A stretch of 8,315 nt of DNA from Methanomicrobiales archaeon (lineage in GTDB: Archaea; Halobacteriota; Methanomicrobia; Methanomicrobiales; Methanoculleaceae): the NCBI GenBank assembly GCA_012797575.1, contig JAAZOW010000121.1:1-8315 (forward strand), in the 5' to 3' direction. Positions 6,560 to 8,315 of the stretch are shown one piece after another; position 1 is the stretch's first letter, and each line of letters starts with the position of its first letter. The translations under genes and the position numbers were made by a program. The notes beneath the pieces are model-generated. The model was not told where the DNA came from. It ran no database searches and worked only from the letters and a program-made list of their open reading frames with translations.

Positions 6560-6697
6560 CGTTTGTGCCGGACGGTGTGGGTGCCCGCCACGGCACCGGA
6601 TCCCCCCCTCATCCTGGCCGCGATGAGCGGATCTGTATCGGGGCTGCTGCACCACATGAGAGGCTTTCCCTCAAAGAATGGTGCAGAGAAAAGCAAA

Positions 6698-6710
6698 AAG
6701 GTAATACCTT
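6698..6710. promoter_or_regulatory. 13-bp palindrome, candidate operator of the RHH-acyl-CoA synthetase gene
   Basis: AAGGTA-A-TACCTT has perfect 6-base arms around a single central base and ends 19 bases before the ATG at 6730. It covers the position where a TATA box would stand if the message is nearly leaderless (A-rich stretch 6695-6704). Ribbon-helix-helix dimers bind short inverted repeats of this size, and the gene directly downstream encodes such a domain, so an autoregulatory operator is an attractive reading. It has not been shown, and arms of this length can occur by chance. Confidence 0.4.
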
Positions 6711-6729
6711 GCATCACCGAACTGTATCC

Positions 6730-8315
6730 ATGGTGCGATACTCAGTCACGATGGACGATGACCTCGTGAAGAAGATCGATGGGATCTGCGGATCTCTCGG
6801 GATGTCCCGATCCGAATGGCTCAATGACCTCTGCATCAAGCACCTGGACGGTGAGATGGGCAGCGGCGTGCAGGCCATGGTCTCGGCGATAATCCCGGCC
6901 GATAGCGGTCCAGGGCACAACATGACCGACTACGAGGCTGCCTACGCCAACTTCGCGATCGATGTTCCTGAACATTTTAACTTCGGTTACGACGTCATCG
7001 ACCGATGGGCCGAGCGAGACCGGAATAAGCTGGCGATGATCTGGGTGGACCAGCATGGAGAGGAGAAGAAGTACTCGTTCCGTGATCTCAAGAACCTCTC
7101 GAACGGTGCTGCAAACATCCTGCTGAAGTATGGTATCAAGAGGGGCGACCGGGTCATGTTGATGCTCCCACGGATCCCGGAGTGGTGGATCTTTGCGATC
7201 GCGCTCATCAAACTCGGGGCTATCTTCTGCCCGTGTCCGACGATGCTGACCCCAAAGGACATCAGGTACCGGATCGAGGTCGGGAAGTTCAGGATGGTCA
7301 TCACTGATACTGAAAATGCCCCAAAGATCGATGAGATTGCCGATGAATGCCCGCTGCTCGAGACCCTCTTCCTGGCGGACGGGGAGCGTGAAGGTTGGGC
7401 GAGTTACCCGCACGAACTCAGATACCCTGCACCGGTATCCCGCCGCACGGTCAGCATGCCGGTGGCAAAGAAGACCCGGTCGACCGACCCGATGCTGATC
7501 TACTTCACCTCCGGCACCACCGGAGAGCCCAAGATGGTGCTGCACAACCACTCCTACCCGCTTGGACATATCGTGACCGCATCACTCTGGCAGGACGTCA
7601 CGGTGAACGACCTTCATCTGACCTTCTCTGACACCGGATGGGCGAAATGCGCCTGGGGCAAGATCTTCGGGCAGTGGATCGCCGGGACTTGCATCCTTAT
7701 CTACGATATCCGAGGAAAGTTCTCAGCAACCGAGCTGCTCCCGATCATGGAGAAGTACGAGGTGACCACGTTCTGTGCACCACCGACGGTCTACCGGATG
7801 CTGATCCTCGCCGACCTTGATAAGTTCGATTTCCGGGATCTTCGTCACTGCTGTAGCGCCGGCGAACCCCTGAACCCCGAGGTGATCCGCGTCTGGCAGT
7901 ACGGCACCGGACAGGCCATCTACGAGGGGTATGGCCAGACCGAGACCGTCTGCTGCATCGCCACATTCCCATGTATGGAGCATAAACCCGGTTCCATGGG
8001 TAAACCCGCTCCCGGCTGGCGTATCGAGCTGCACGATGACGACGGAAATCCAGTCGGTGTCGGCGAAGAAGGAAGGATCGTCGTCAGGCTTGATCCCCGC
8101 CCGGTCGGGCTCTTCGTAGAATACCTGGATAACCCTGAGGCGAACCAGGCATCGTTCCAGAACGGGTTCTACTACACCGGCGATAAGGCATGCATGGATG
8201 AGGATGGCTACTTCTGGTTCGTCGGCCGTGACGACGACGTCATTAAGTCTTCCGGATACCGTATCGGGCCGTTCGAGGTGGAGAGCGCGCTCCTCGAACA
8301 CCCGGCCGTCCAGGA
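6730..8315 (+). CDS. Ribbon-helix-helix domain fused to MACS-type acyl-CoA synthetase (3' partial)
   Basis: The frame is open from the ATG at 6730 to the window end, 528 codons plus two bases. Residues 1-43 look like a ribbon-helix-helix domain: strand RYSVTMD (3-9), helix DDLVKKIDGICGSLG (10-24), turn MSRSE, second helix (30-41). A 21-residue linker follows, then an AMP-forming synthetase from about M65. Adenylation motifs are YFTSGTTGEPK (258-268), YGQTE (401-405), TGD (483-485) and GRDDDVIKSSGYRIGP (499-514). DTGWAKCAWG near 310-319 and the motif-A8 region are typical of medium-chain acyl-CoA synthetases (acid + ATP + CoA to acyl-CoA + AMP + PPi). The last 60-70 residues with the catalytic lysine lie beyond the window. 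A start at ATG 6922 would yield only the enzyme but lacks a good Shine-Dalgarno; an in-frame TTG at 6709 is another option. Acyl substrate unknown. Confidence 0.9.
   Translation, partial: MVRYSVTMDDDLVKKIDGICGSLGMSRSEWLNDLCIKHLDGEMGSGVQAMVSAIIPADSGPGHNMTDYEAAYANFAIDVPEHFNFGYDVIDRWAERDRNKLAMIWVDQHGEEKKYSFRDLKNLSNGAANILLKYGIKRGDRVMLMLPRIPEWWIFAIALIKLGAIFCPCPTMLTPKDIRYRIEVGKFRMVITDTENAPKIDEIADECPLLETLFLADGEREGWASYPHELRYPAPVSRRTVSMPVAKKTRSTDPMLIYFTSGTTGEPKMVLHNHSYPLGHIVTASLWQDVTVNDLHLTFSDTGWAKCAWGKIFGQWIAGTCILIYDIRGKFSATELLPIMEKYEVTTFCAPPTVYRMLILADLDKFDFRDLRHCCSAGEPLNPEVIRVWQYGTGQAIYEGYGQTETVCCIATFPCMEHKPGSMGKPAPGWRIELHDDDGNPVGVGEEGRIVVRLDPRPVGLFVEYLDNPEANQASFQNGFYYTGDKACMDEDGYFWFVGRDDDVIKSSGYRIGPFEVESALLEHPAVQ

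Noticed and set aside
6709..6711. In-frame TTG as start of the RHH-synthetase
   Set aside because: It has a partial Shine-Dalgarno (AAAGGT) but lies inside the palindrome and would add seven residues before the natural RHH beginning; the ATG at 6730 fits the domain better, though this cannot be excluded.
6529..6717. 63-codon N-terminal extension of the SDR frame
   Set aside because: The SDR fold starts immediately at MAEQTILVTG; the extension has no family similarity, and the TATA-like element and the divergent control region lie inside it.
6742..7569. Long 275-codon open frame on the minus strand opposite the acyl-CoA synthetase
   Set aside because: It is antisense to a clearly conserved enzyme, lacks any recognisable domain, and is explained by the GC-rich codon pattern of the true gene.
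7723..8301. 192-codon open frame on the minus strand near the window end
   Set aside because: It is a shadow of the synthetase gene with no motif and no credible start signal.

Overview
The window looks like a chromosomal segment of a euryarchaeal methanogen, most likely Methanomicrobiales (Methanoculleus-like). This is an inference from several signs: GC-rich coding regions with AT-rich intergenic patches, TATA-like elements, oligo-T stretches after genes, Shine-Dalgarno sequences close to GGAGGTGA, and a gene set that includes a DUF432-type protein beside an MscS channel, a COG1237-type metallo-hydrolase, a SIMPL protein and a MACS-type acyl-CoA synthetase. No rRNA, tRNA, CRISPR array, insertion sequence or phage gene is visible.

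Layout. 1-258 is non-coding and holds an AT-rich block with a TATA-like sequence, short inverted repeats and three T5 tracts. 259-1781 (+) is a two-gene unit: a DUF432-like soluble protein followed by a small MscS mechanosensitive channel, joined by a one-base TGATG overlap. 1835-3328 (-) carries a metallo-beta-lactamase-fold hydrolase and, upstream of it, an exported SIMPL protein; an oligo-T terminator candidate lies between them. 3329-3639 is the divergent intergenic region, with a perfect 9-bp inverted repeat. 3640-5347 (+) is a two-gene ABC-2 exporter: an ATPase and a six-helix permease that overlap by 17 bases. 5510-6528 (-) is a short-chain dehydrogenase whose stop overlaps (ATGA) the start of a 55-residue double-CxxC zinc-ribbon protein. 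6730-8315 (+) is a long reading frame cut by the window end.

The most notable item is that last frame. It runs without a stop from a recognisable ribbon-helix-helix (CopG/Arc/MetJ type) DNA-binding segment of about 43 residues into a complete AMP-binding core of the medium-chain acyl-CoA synthetase family. A perfect 13-bp palindrome lies 19 bases upstream of its ATG. Together these suggest a DNA-binding, possibly self-regulating metabolic enzyme, comparable in principle to PutA, though this is inferred from sequence only.

The other genes look like ordinary housekeeping or envelope functions: turgor control (MscS unit), export (ABC-2), an extracytoplasmic SIMPL protein, and carbon or redox metabolism (SDR and MACS, which are divergently transcribed from a shared 201-base region).
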